Below, piece by piece: positions 15,801 through 22,678 of a DNA stretch of 25,034 nucleotides; position 1 is the stretch's first letter, and each line of letters starts with the position of its first letter. A program made the position numbers and the translations under genes. Below the pieces are notes generated by a model. It was not told the origin of the DNA. It saw only the letters and a list, made by a program, of their open reading frames with translations, and ran no database searches. Where the stretch lies: positions 1 through 25,034 of the forward strand of contig JBCDFC010000043.1 in assembly GCA_039178805.1 (NCBI GenBank), in the 5' to 3' direction. This DNA is from Thermohalobaculum sp039178805. Lineage in GTDB: Bacteria; Pseudomonadota; Alphaproteobacteria; Rhodobacterales; Rhodobacteraceae.

Positions 15801-18240
15801 GATGGAGACGGGCTTCGCCGGTGCAACGCTCGGCATGGAATGCTCAGGAACGATTGAGGCGGTCGGAGGCGACGAAGCCGAGTTTACCCAGGGCACCCCG
15901 GTCCTAGCCTTCGCGTCCGCTGCCTTTGCGACACATGTGACCGTCGATCGGCGCGCCGTCTTCCCAATCCCTGCGGACATCTCAATCGAGCAGGCGGCGG
16001 GCCTGCCAGTAGCGGCATTCACCGCTCGTTATGCGTTGTCGGAAGTCGCTCGGATCGAAGCCGGAGAGACTGTGCTGATCCATGGTGCTGCCGGTGGCGT
16101 CGGTCTTGCAGCGATCCAAGAGGCGATGTTGCGCGGCGCCCATGTGATCGCGACGGCCGGACGCCCGGCGAAGCGGCGTCTCTTGCAGGCGTTGGGGGTC
16201 GAGCATGTGCTCTCTAGCCGGGATGGCAGTTTCGCTCGCGACCTCATGGAGATCACCGGCGGGCGCGGTTGTGACGTGATCCTAAACACGCTTTCGGGCT
16301 TGCAGCTCGCGCGAAGCCTTGAGTGTTTGGCGCCGTTTGGTCGGTTTGTTGAAATCGGGAAACAGGATCTCTACGGCCATGGGCGCGCGACTTTGCGACC
16401 GCTCGCACGGAACGGCAGCTTTCACGTGGTGGACGCCGATCAGCTGATGGCAGCGCGACCAGATCTGGTCCACCGTCTCGTCAGCAGTTGGCTCGATGAT
16501 CGCGCCGCAGGCAGACTGGGTCCACCATCGCCCTATACCGTGTTTTCAGCCGAGAATGCGATTGACGCGTTCAGGCTGCTGCAATCCGCAGGCCATCTTG
16601 GGAAAGTGATTGTGCGATCTCCACTTAACGCACTGCAAGAGATCGGATGTGCCAAGGGATCAGCGGGTCGTTCGGGGCAGGTTGAACGCGGCGTCGGACA
16701 CACCCAGCGGGCTAGGCAAGTGTCTACGCGCGCTGGCGCCAATCTGTCTCCCAATCCATCGCAGCCGTCGTTAGCAGGATGCATCGACGCCCGCGGGGAA
16801 TGGCTCATTCTGGGCGGGACTGGAGGAATTGGGCTCGCTTTGGCTGAGCGTCTTGCTCATCGAGGCGCGCGACGGCTTTGGCTGGTGTCGCGGCAAGGCG
16901 GCAATCAACTGTCGATAGAGCGCGTCAGGGCAAGGCTTGAGAAGTTTGGCACCGAGCTCCGCGTTCACTCTGCTGATGGCTCAGATCTGAATGCAATGAC
17001 CGCGTTGATGCGAGAGATTGAGTCTTCCGCACGGCCGGCTGGGGCATCGGCACTAACGGGCGTCGTGCATGCCGCGATGCAGCTCGATGATGCGCCACTC
17101 GCCACGTTAACGGCAGAACGGGTGGATCCCGTTCTGAAGGCGAAGATCGATGCGGCTATGGTCCTCGATCGGATCACCCGGCATCTGAAGCTCGAGCATT
17201 TTGTGCTCATAGGCTCTATCGCCGCCCGAATCGGCAATCCGGGCCAAGCGGCCTATGCGGCTGCGAACGCGGCGCTCGATGGATTGGCAAAGACCCGGCA
17301 TGGCGAAGGGCTTCCCGCACTATCAATCGCACTCGGGCCCGTCGGCGATGTAGGCCATCTCGCAGGCGATGACACGCTCTCAAAGCGCGTTGCGCGGCAG
17401 GCAGAGCAGGCTCTTGGTGCCCCACTTCTGCCAATCGACGATGTGCTCGACACGATTGAGCTCCTGCTCGACGATCCAACCGGTTCTCCTGTGCGGGCGA
17501 TCATGCCAGCAAGCAGCGGGCTGCGTTCAGGCGTCCTTCCAATCGCAGACAGCAACATGTTCTTCCCTGTTCGGCTGAAGCCGCTGGGCGATGAAACTAC
17601 TGGCGAGAGCTTCGCGGAAGCCAAAGAAGTCGCCAGTCAACTACGGGTGTTGCCACGTGCAGAGAGGCTCAAGCGGCTTGAGCGCCTCCTGACCAGCGAG
17701 GTCGGTCGTATTCTCCGTCTACCGATAGCCGATATCGCGCCGCATCGTCCGGTAGCGGATCTCGGTTTGGACAGCCTGATGGCGATGGATCTGAGAACGA
17801 CACTGGCCGACGAGTATCGGCTACCCGTTCCCGCAACTGCTTTGGAGGCCGCTACCAGCATCGCCGACCTATCGGCGGCTATCTCTGCGGCGCTCGGCGA
17901 TGAGAAGAATGTGCGGTCATCCGAGACGGCATCCGCAAAGCTTCCGGGGGACATACAGCAATCGGAAAACAAACCGACCCAAAATGCCGCCAGCGTAAAC
18001 TCAAAAGAAGCAGACAACCGAGCGGCACGCAAGAATGAAACGGAGCACCGCGCCACGGATACTGCTGAGTTGGTGGCTATTCTCTCTCTCCTACATGGTG
18101 CCAGCCTAGAGGGAGCCACGACTGCACAGTTAGCTCAACAGGATCCTGGGGCAGCGGATCCTTTGAAGAACGCTGATGGAAGTGATGTGCCGAGACTAAG
18201 CGCAGGTGCCCTTCGTCCCCTTCAAGCGAGCGGAGGATGA
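9898..18240 (+). CDS. rkpA: RkpA-like reducing polyketide/fatty-acid synthase (KS-AT-DH-psiMT-psiKR-ER-KR-ACP)
   Basis: This is a 2780-residue type I synthase. KS (about 48-470) has Cys223 in VDTACASSL, His358 in EAHGTGTP and His400 in KSNVGH. AT (about 630-930) has Ser725 in GHSVGE; the specificity region reads FPYHAPP instead of HAFH or YASH. DH (about 1005-1290) has His1037 in HKVDGNAVLP and Asp1212 in DAVLH. Residues about 1440-1660 resemble a C-methyltransferase that has lost its SAM glycine motif (LTIGAPTTAF). About 1680-1900 is a structural KR-like half. ER (about 1915-2240) has HGAAGGVG at 2062-2069. KR (about 2295-2480) has GGTGGIG, Ser2440, Tyr2453 and Asn2457. ACP (about 2585-2665) has Ser2626 in LGLDSL. 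A polar tail follows; there is no thioesterase. A complete reducing loop predicts an iteratively made saturated acyl chain left on the ACP. It resembles rhizobial RkpA and Burkholderia WcbR, needed for capsule lipid. The alpha-oxoamine synthase follows directly. Confidence 0.93.
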   Translation: MQKAAPAQARDKTAESARKRVRPSGRHALAKASSQKRSRLPRWQRGGLAITSLACRLPGAPDIDAFWRLLIEGRDAITAVPEDRWSAIAFDRPGAPMRGRAYTRAAGVIDELWEFDAAHFGISPREAEQMDPQQRMMLEIGWQALEQALPLGGALGSMGALGGLGRVGVYVGASTMDHAQRFASDIASIDTPFMTGNTLSVIANRLSHVFGFEGPSLTVDTACASSLTALHLAAEALRRGEIDAAIVGGVNALLQPWPFVGFSQATMLSPTGLCRSFDASADGYVRGEGAVALVLRRLEDAEAGGEPVKAVLIGTGIGSDGRKAGLSRPDATRQAALIRQVHRRAGLPAAALSFVEAHGTGTPVGDPVEAEALASVFGPARAGAGAPPLPIGSAKSNVGHLEPAAGLVGVAKTVLSLMHEVLPATLHVASVNPEVERHAALAVARCAVPLACDADTPAAAAVSAFGFGGANAHAVLRAAPARVCVSQPLGVERESASLPPLVLTADSASQLAALAAAWRDRVADGEHAEEVRDGQVSTERDLQDLVAAAGQRLAYRTERAVIVADDRNSLVDGLAKLAQSDPGQGVQDVVRGERSAFVIRNRADSTTAHPALGAEPFEADTTDRSAPQGGLSVSFLFSGNGAQWAGMGEALFGTNAAYTDAFERASSALVEAGGDDPRILRTASDLGERLQESGPAQAFLFALQVGLVEALGAAGLRPGAVLGHSVGEVAAAWACSALSLEDAARIIALRAKAVAPLQGTGGMAALLATPERAQTVIDAAGLAEEVVIAAHNSRRSVTLSGSNKGIDAIMSAARTERLACRRLPVAFPYHAPPIEAIREELLNGLVGLTPGAPCCPFFSTVTGSLAAAPDNAHPPLGAEHWWRNAREPVLFAEAATAMLEVRPGPMLEIGPRPVLAGYVKGLETTDTLPTVFSAMEAPDRPSRPIEAVVGTLLAVGAAVANDFLGPVRPAPSTGVPPLPLDRRAYRAALSSEAIDLFGIAGTPDERLHPLLGRRDRPGTGPWHALLDPSTLPWLEEHKVDGNAVLPAMAFAEIGLAAGRALHGKVPLELRDLDILSPLAIRLGGTMVRTSVQSSDGALSIQSRPLGADTAWQLHARAVIRPLDGPLSSAADIASSENPFGAVTDGRSLYEDLATMGLDYGPSFRRVRRIKIPQPAAGAPDSGPPVTGFAHLSEQERADAAHATWCCDPMLLDAVLHGVAPISQAASAALSRSDMSQIGPSRRSCHLPVRIARIQVDLGESDGEASKAGATARLTLVHSSRHRMVADAQLHLGSGADVLLEGICLEPRRNHVDAPLEDWEERLCPVDRSHEPRLPMCLRTVAPSDAPPRSDAERILSALGASAHEPEEPDSCVLLDEIAAASSRDDTLERGAANDENASDRRPASLAQTVPALLRRAPQLGQELMSALQADPAVEPNNVLASARLPNSDAANESVWQAFAALVEPPRHNNERLGVLTIGAPTTAFLTHLARHGDPQRSAVVSSGKHRQGGALHRFHSSVGTSLMREGFGDLRPTERRDEVDRDLPFTAAASMDPKAAFDLVLISLRPGEANNFVPTGSSEPVAALESRSELSDAIDRMKPGGWLVATVVPVTSPSRDRSEIAASAKALHTHLLRAGLTEVACGFRQTATGAAAMIVARRVQQASSLQKAERLAESPVHSISGQSDDGVCVRDEAPSFAILHDPGPEAQAAAQKLATELGRARIEPLPGGGSPSSATHFVIMPPSSRPAQPNETEFDTGEARQLLSRRLEALRRLALMQNSEAREAEAALPDSSFADAAGEVDGRSCISYVIVLSDAETAPNCGVGRRRMRALGRRDTSGIASAGLEGLVRTVCNELPRLRVRHIRLSEDVAEKEVAKLLRDAAVLATVPSATAQRDGKLAAPVVHRRSILPHGNALKLEQRRRGAIDSLEWQPVFSRSPKPGEMLIRVEATGLNFRDVMWAQGLLSAETMETGFAGATLGMECSGTIEAVGGDEAEFTQGTPVLAFASAAFATHVTVDRRAVFPIPADISIEQAAGLPVAAFTARYALSEVARIEAGETVLIHGAAGGVGLAAIQEAMLRGAHVIATAGRPAKRRLLQALGVEHVLSSRDGSFARDLMEITGGRGCDVILNTLSGLQLARSLECLAPFGRFVEIGKQDLYGHGRATLRPLARNGSFHVVDADQLMAARPDLVHRLVSSWLDDRAAGRLGPPSPYTVFSAENAIDAFRLLQSAGHLGKVIVRSPLNALQEIGCAKGSAGRSGQVERGVGHTQRARQVSTRAGANLSPNPSQPSLAGCIDARGEWLILGGTGGIGLALAERLAHRGARRLWLVSRQGGNQLSIERVRARLEKFGTELRVHSADGSDLNAMTALMREIESSARPAGASALTGVVHAAMQLDDAPLATLTAERVDPVLKAKIDAAMVLDRITRHLKLEHFVLIGSIAARIGNPGQAAYAAANAALDGLAKTRHGEGLPALSIALGPVGDVGHLAGDDTLSKRVARQAEQALGAPLLPIDDVLDTIELLLDDPTGSPVRAIMPASSGLRSGVLPIADSNMFFPVRLKPLGDETTGESFAEAKEVASQLRVLPRAERLKRLERLLTSEVGRILRLPIADIAPHRPVADLGLDSLMAMDLRTTLADEYRLPVPATALEAATSIADLSAAISAALGDEKNVRSSETASAKLPGDIQQSENKPTQNAASVNSKEADNRAARKNETEHRATDTAELVAILSLLHGASLEGATTAQLAQQDPGAADPLKNADGSDVPRLSAGALRPLQASGG
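15075..15084 (+). repeat. G10 homopolymer tract inside the synthase gene
   Basis: Ten consecutive G lie in the linker between the degenerate MT and the ER domain, coding for Gly1727-Gly1729 after Pro1726. The reading frame is intact with ten. One extra G would lead to TGA at 15153-15155, and one fewer to TGA at 15221-15223 (window numbering), in both cases before ER, KR and ACP. It is the longest single-base run I noticed in the window. Confidence 0.9.
18232..18236 (+). promoter_or_regulatory. ribosome binding site for the alpha-oxoamine synthase
   Basis: GGAGG sits directly against the ATG at 18237 (no spacer) but 9 nt before the ATG at 18246. The second is therefore the likelier start. The site lies within the last codons of the synthase, so the two genes are translationally linked. 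Confidence 0.6.
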
Positions 18241-18245
18241 GTTCC

Positions 18246-19622
18246 ATGGGTGCTAGCGTAACCCCTGCCGTGTCTGCGCAAGGCGACGAGGCCTTGTTGG
18301 CGTCACTGCGCGCTGGGCGTGGTCCCACGCCCTCCCAAAAGCCGTCGGTTGCGGGTTCTTCCGCCGAAGAGAGCGTTTCTCCGTGCTTCGATGAGCTCCA
18401 GGAGCTTCAGACGATCCGATTGCAGCAGCAGGTGCTCCGTCGGTTTGGCCTTACCTCACCATTCTTCAGAAGAGTGGATGGCCAGCCCGGACCCACGACC
18501 GTTGTAGAAGGACGGGCAGCCACCCGTTTTACTAGTTATGACTACCTGGGTCTGAACGAGCATCCGGCCATGCGCGCCGCCGCAGTAAACGCCATCCATC
18601 GCCATGGCGTCTCCCCCGGTGCAAGCCGGCTGGTCGGTGGTGAGCGGGAGGAGCAGAGGGCGCTCGAGGAGCGCCTCGCTCATCTCTACGATGCTGAAGA
18701 TGCCATCGTGATGGTCTCTGGGCATGCTACTAACGTCACGGTTCTCGGCACGCTCCTTGGCTCGAACGATCTGATCTTAATCGACGCGCTCGGCCACAAC
18801 TCGACGTTTGAGGGTGCCCGATTGTCAGGCGCCGCGCGGCGTACGTTCCCGCACAACGATCTCGATCGGCTCGATGCGTTGTTGAGCGCTGAACGTCACC
18901 GCCATCGTCGCGCGTTGATCGCGGTCGAAGGGCTCTACTCCATGGATGGCGATTGCCCTGATCTCAACCGACTGGTGGAGATCAAGGAACGCCACGACGC
19001 TTGGCTGATGGTGGACGAGGCGCATGCACTCGGGGTCTTGGGCGCCACGGGCCGCGGCCTTCATGAAGCGGCGGGGATCGATCCCTCAGCGGTCGACATT
19101 TGGATGGGAACGCTCTCGAAGACACTGGCCGCGACCGGCGGCTATATCGCCGGCAGCCGTGCGCTTATCGATCTGTTGCGCCACACCGCACCCGGCTTCG
19201 TCTTCTCGGTGGGGCTGGCGCCGGTGCTTGCGGCTGCGGCGACGACTGCGCTCGACGCGATGCTGGAGGAGCCCGAGCGTGTCGCGCGCCTTGCGGTGAA
19301 TGGCGCGCATTTGCAGAGGGCTGCCGTGGCCGCTGGGCTCGACACTGGGACAAGCCTTGGCCTCGCAGTCGTGCCTGTCATCCTAGGCAACTCGCTCAAG
19401 GCAGTCGCATTGTCGGCTCAGCTTGCCGAGGCCGGCATCGAGGTCGCCCCGATTGTGCACCCCGCCGTGCCGGAGCGCTCAGCCCGGCTGCGCTTCTTCG
19501 TGACTTCGGAGCACGAGCCCGCACAGATCGACCGCGCGATCGCACTTACGGCGGAGCGCGCATCGGGCCTTGACGAGTGGTACGCGAACGCTCTCGCGAA
19601 GCTGAACACTGGAGATTCTTAG
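18246..19622 (+). CDS. rkpG: RkpG/WcbT-like alpha-oxoamine synthase (AONS/SPT family, PLP-dependent)
   Basis: The 458-residue protein is a fold-type I PLP enzyme of the alpha-oxoamine synthase family (8-amino-7-oxononanoate synthase, serine palmitoyltransferase, 2-amino-3-ketobutyrate ligase). From the N-terminus: a 70-residue extension, TSYDYLGLNEHP, HRHGVSPGASRLVGG, the PLP-stacking His184 in GHNSTFEGARLSG, Asp257 and His260 in VDEAHALGVLG, and the Schiff-base Lys292 in GTLSKTLAATGGY. These enzymes condense an acyl thioester with an amino acid, losing CO2 and giving an aminoketone. The gene starts 6 bp after the synthase stop (or overlaps it if ATG 18237 is used), so the natural substrate is probably the acyl-ACP of that synthase, with this enzyme doing chain release in place of a thioesterase. 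Rhizobial RkpG and Burkholderia WcbT occupy the same place in capsule loci. The amino-acid substrate cannot be read from the sequence. It converges on the SDR gene with a 4-bp overlap. Confidence 0.9.
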   Translation: MGASVTPAVSAQGDEALLASLRAGRGPTPSQKPSVAGSSAEESVSPCFDELQELQTIRLQQQVLRRFGLTSPFFRRVDGQPGPTTVVEGRAATRFTSYDYLGLNEHPAMRAAAVNAIHRHGVSPGASRLVGGEREEQRALEERLAHLYDAEDAIVMVSGHATNVTVLGTLLGSNDLILIDALGHNSTFEGARLSGAARRTFPHNDLDRLDALLSAERHRHRRALIAVEGLYSMDGDCPDLNRLVEIKERHDAWLMVDEAHALGVLGATGRGLHEAAGIDPSAVDIWMGTLSKTLAATGGYIAGSRALIDLLRHTAPGFVFSVGLAPVLAAAATTALDAMLEEPERVARLAVNGAHLQRAAVAAGLDTGTSLGLAVVPVILGNSLKAVALSAQLAEAGIEVAPIVHPAVPERSARLRFFVTSEHEPAQIDRAIALTAERASGLDEWYANALAKLNTGDS

Positions 19623-20455
19623 TCGGTGGCGGCGTTGGCCTCGGCGACGACTGCGACAGCGTCACCTTCTGAGGCGATGCGTGTCGCGAAAGGCCGGGCG
19701 CAGAAGTCGGAAAGCCTTGGTGGCAGCCGGGACCCGAGCCAAGCGAGCGCCGCGAGACCCGCTGGGAAGGTTACAAGGGCGTCGCCGCGCGCGACCCCGC
19801 GTACGATCCGCCGAGCAGCGTCTTCTGCCGAGACCTCGAATGGGCGGGCGCCGAGATGGCGTGCGGACATTGGGCTCGTAACAAAGCCCGGGCTCACGAT
19901 AGTGACACCCACGCCGTGCTGTGCGAGCGCGCCCCGAAGCGCCGTTCCCCAGGCGCGCAGCGCAGCCTTGCTCGCGCTATAGGCCGGCATGTCGGGCAGT
20001 GGACGGTGCGCGGCCAGCGACCCGATCAACACGATTCGGCCACCGCCTCGCGCGCGCATCGGCGCAAGCAGCGGCTCGACAGCGTTCGCCGCGCCGAACA
20101 CGTTCACGTCGATGATACGGTGGAGGGTGCCTGGGGCCTCTGGTCGGTCGCCGTCGGTCGCCGTCCCCGCGCTTTGTCCAGCGGCGGCGATCACGAGATC
20201 CACGGGCGCACGCTTGTCCGCCCCGTCGAGCAGCCGCGCCATCGCCGCGGTATCCGTGACATCGCAGGCCGCAACCTGGACCGAGGCTCCTTTTGATCGA
20301 GCGGCCTTCGCGGTGGCTTCAAGGCGGTGCAAATCGCGACCAATCAACAGCATCGTAACCCTGTTCGATGCAAGCTCTGACGCGAGGGCCCGGCCGACGC
20401 CGCCCGATGCACCGGTGAGCACGAGGGAGCGCCACCATCGACCATTCTGTTTCAT
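19619..20455 (-). CDS. rkpH: RkpH-like short-chain dehydrogenase/reductase
   Basis: The 278-residue classical SDR has the NAD(P) motif TGASGGVG (14-21), the acidic/turn motif CDVTD, an NAG-type AAAG, Asn118 in DVNVFG, and the catalytic Ser146, Tyr159 and Lys163 (IGSLAAH, YSASK). The C-terminal part has a hydrophobic patch (FPAGLAALAWLG) that could associate with membrane, as in 3-ketodihydrosphingosine-reductase-like SDRs. Beside the synthase and the alpha-oxoamine synthase its likely job is to reduce the ketone of the aminoketone lipid; this is inference from context and from rhizobial rkpH. I chose the ATG at 20453-20455 because AAGGAG lies 8 nt upstream. A longer frame to 20614 exists but would overlap the divergent KpsS-like gene and adds only a low-complexity N-terminus. 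It is read opposite to its presumed partners and its stop overlaps the rkpG stop by 4 bp. Confidence 0.86.
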   Translation of the reverse strand: MKQNGRWWRSLVLTGASGGVGRALASELASNRVTMLLIGRDLHRLEATAKAARSKGASVQVAACDVTDTAAMARLLDGADKRAPVDLVIAAAGQSAGTATDGDRPEAPGTLHRIIDVNVFGAANAVEPLLAPMRARGGGRIVLIGSLAAHRPLPDMPAYSASKAALRAWGTALRGALAQHGVGVTIVSPGFVTSPMSARHLGARPFEVSAEDAARRIVRGVARGDALVTFPAGLAALAWLGSRLPPRLSDFCARPFATRIASEGDAVAVVAEANAATD

Positions 20456-20463
20456 CCTCGCCG

Positions 20464-20469
20464 CTCCTT
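20464..20469 (-). promoter_or_regulatory. ribosome binding site that decides the SDR start
   Basis: On the minus strand AAGGAG lies 8 nt before the ATG at 20455-20453. This favours the 278-residue product over the 331-residue frame that begins at 20614. Confidence 0.65.
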
Positions 20470-20544
20470 CGTGAGCACTCTGCGGATCGGGCCGCGGCGC
20501 TTGGACCGTCACCGCGGTCGGCGTCTCTCGTTCGCCTCCCAGCG

Positions 20545-21879
20545 GTGGGCGGGTCTGGTCGTTCGGCGGCATCGCACCGCACTGTCCTTTTCCTGCAGGG
20601 CCCGGCCTCGACACTCTGGTCGCAGATCGCAGCGCGGTTCGAGGAGCGGGGCCACAAGACGCTCCGTGTCAATCTCTCCTTCGGCGACTGGCTCTTTTGG
20701 AGAGGTCGCCGAGGGATCAATTATCAAGGCAGCCTTAAGAATTGGGAAACCTGGCTCGAAGCTTTGATGCGCCGAGAGAACGTGAGCGACGTGCTCTATT
20801 TCGCCGACCGGCTGCCATACCACCGCATTGCTGCTGCGGTGGCCGAACGCCTCGGGGCCAGGGCCTGGGTGGTCGAGAACGGCTATCTGAGGCCTGATTG
20901 GCTCACGCTCGAACCCGTCGCCATGGGCCGCCATTCGCGGTTCACTCGCGATCCTGAAACGATCCGCGCACTTGCCCGGGGATGTCCCATGCCGTCCTTC
21001 GCGCCGCGCTATCCGGTGCCGTTCCGGGTCGAGGCAACGAACGAGGTCGCGTTCAACTTGGCCCATGTCCTCGGGCGCGCGCTTTTCCCACGATATGTGA
21101 GCGACAAGGCCGTCGCACCGGCGATCGAGTATCTCGGTTGGCTGCCGCATCTCGCGCTGGCTGCGCGGCGGAGGCGCGAGGCTGAGAGCGTTGTTTCTGC
21201 TGCGACATCTCCGGGCGCACCGCCCTTCTGGCTCGTCGCTCTGCAGATGGAGACCGACTATCAGATCCGCGCCTCCAGCGACTTTAGCGGTCAGGCCGAA
21301 CTCCTAGAGCTTGTGATCGGCTCCTTCGCCAGACGGGCGGAGCCTTCCGCGCGGCTCGTGGTGAAGATCCACCCCTTCGACAACGGCCTGATCTCCTGGT
21401 CGCGTGTGGCGAAGCGGTTTGCGAAGCAGTTCGGTGTGACTGGGCGCGTCTCCGTCATCCGCGGTGGAAATCTCGATCGCCTTGTTCGAGCGGCGCGCGG
21501 TCTCGTCACGATCAACTCCACAACTGCCGTTCACGCGCTGCGGATCGGATGCCCGGTGATCGCCCTTGGCGACGCGATCTATGATTTGCCCGGCCTCACG
21601 CATCAATCGGGGATCGAACGCTTCTGGGGTGCAGCGGAAGCACCGGATCGTTCGTTCTTCGAGGACTGGTGCCGGGCGCTCGCGGCGGAGATCCAGGTGC
21701 GCGGCTCACAAATGAACCCGGAAGGCAGAGCCGCGGCGGCCGAGGAAATTGTGAGGCGGATCGAGGCGGCACACCGTTATTGGAGGCTCTATGACGACGA
21801 GCCCGAAGCGGACGCCGTTGAACCGCCGACGACTTCTGCCGAACCGATCTCGCCTCAGCGCCGAGCGGGTGCAGCATGA
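20545..21879 (+). CDS. kpsS: KpsS/RkpJ-like capsule polysaccharide biosynthesis protein (probable Kdo-transferase family)
   Basis: The 444-residue protein has the pattern of KpsS-type capsule proteins (PF05159-type): an opening FLQGPASTLW (16-25), VNLSFGDWLFWRGR, the motif FADRLPYHR at 86-94 (GDxRPYH in enteric KpsS), VVENGYLRPDWLTLE at 109-123 (EEGYxRPxxxTLE in the family), then LVVKIHPFDNG and a late TINSTTAVHALRIGCPVIALG segment typical of the sugar-nucleotide lobe. In group 2 capsules KpsS adds the first beta-Kdo to the lipid terminus and KpsC extends the linker. KpsC is not in the window. The frame is open from 20419, but the first acceptable start is GTG at 20545, with no clear ribosome site, so the start is uncertain. 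It is divergent from the SDR with an 89-bp gap. The last 30 residues are acidic then Pro/Ala-rich. The conserved Cys and first Glu of the family motifs are changed (FADRL, VENGY). Confidence 0.85.
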   Translation: MGGSGRSAASHRTVLFLQGPASTLWSQIAARFEERGHKTLRVNLSFGDWLFWRGRRGINYQGSLKNWETWLEALMRRENVSDVLYFADRLPYHRIAAAVAERLGARAWVVENGYLRPDWLTLEPVAMGRHSRFTRDPETIRALARGCPMPSFAPRYPVPFRVEATNEVAFNLAHVLGRALFPRYVSDKAVAPAIEYLGWLPHLALAARRRREAESVVSAATSPGAPPFWLVALQMETDYQIRASSDFSGQAELLELVIGSFARRAEPSARLVVKIHPFDNGLISWSRVAKRFAKQFGVTGRVSVIRGGNLDRLVRAARGLVTINSTTAVHALRIGCPVIALGDAIYDLPGLTHQSGIERFWGAAEAPDRSFFEDWCRALAAEIQVRGSQMNPEGRAAAAEEIVRRIEAAHRYWRLYDDEPEADAVEPPTTSAEPISPQRRAGAA

Positions 21880-22048
21880 ACAGATGGCGCTCGGCGGCGC
21901 CGACCAGGTGGTCCCGCTAGGGCGCTACAGCCTGGAACTAAGTCACAACGCGTAGGGTAGCGGGTCGAGAGACTGTCTGGCCGTCGTGAGATAGGGAAGG
22001 CCCCTGAAACGGAGCCCTCGCAGATGCGATCGGATCAGCGGTCGGCAG

Positions 22049-22633
22049 TCAACGGTCGGCGGCGACGGTGACGCTGATCATGCGGTCCGGATCGGTGACG
22101 GAGCCGGATCGGCCGACGCCGCGTTTGATGTTGTCGACATGCTCCATGCCGTCGATGACCCGGCCCCAGACGGTGTACTGGTTGTTCAGGAAGTGGCCTT
22201 CCTCGAACATGATGAAGAACTGGGAATTGGCCGAGTTCGGATCGTTCGTGCGCGCCATACCGACGACGCCGCGATCGAACGGTAGGTTCGAGAACTCCTG
22301 CCCGAGATCTGCCTTGGAGGACCCGCCGGTGCCCGGCGTGCCGCGTCCCCAACCTTCCTCCATGTCGCCGTATTGCACATCGCCGGTCTGCGCCATGAAG
22401 CCCTCGATCACGCGATGGAAGGCGACGTTGTTGTACTCGCCGGCCCGCGCGAGCTCCTTGATCCGCGCGACATGGTTGGGTGCCACGTCCGGCAACATCT
22501 CAACCACGACATCCCCGCTCGTGAGCGCAATGATGAGCGTGTTTTCGGGATCCTTGATCTCCACGGCACGTACCTCCGACGTGAGAGTTGCAAGCGCCAG
22601 ACAAATGGCGCCGATGCGGGCGATGAGCTTCAT
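22049..22633 (-). CDS. exported cyclophilin-type peptidyl-prolyl cis-trans isomerase
   Basis: The 194-residue protein begins with a Sec signal peptide (MKLIARIGAICLALATLTSEV, likely cut after VRA), then a compact bacterial cyclophilin domain: FHRVIEGFMAQTGD, the GTGGSSKADLGQEF loop, GVVGMARTNDPNSANSQFFI and LNNQYTVWGRVIDGME. The catalytic Arg in FHRV, the Gln/Phe of SQFFI and the active-site Phe/Met are in place, although the tryptophan position of some cyclophilins is not clear. It should assist folding of proteins in the periplasm. An AGAGG lies 8 nt before the ATG. It follows coaD after 45 bp on the same strand, and coaD-cyclophilin adjacency is common in alphaproteobacteria, so the two are probably co-transcribed. 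The neighbouring capsule gene ends 169 bp beyond the stop. Confidence 0.93.
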   Translation of the reverse strand: MKLIARIGAICLALATLTSEVRAVEIKDPENTLIIALTSGDVVVEMLPDVAPNHVARIKELARAGEYNNVAFHRVIEGFMAQTGDVQYGDMEEGWGRGTPGTGGSSKADLGQEFSNLPFDRGVVGMARTNDPNSANSQFFIMFEEGHFLNNQYTVWGRVIDGMEHVDNIKRGVGRSGSVTDPDRMISVTVAADR

Positions 22634-22678
22634 GGGATGACCTCTTGGGTGCAGCTCGGTGCAGGCTCGAGCGTCTGC

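Noticed and set aside
20456..20614. N-terminal extension of the SDR to 331 residues
   Set aside because: It would overlap the divergent KpsS-like gene, adds low-complexity sequence before the NAD(P) motif, and a strong ribosome site favours the start at 20455.
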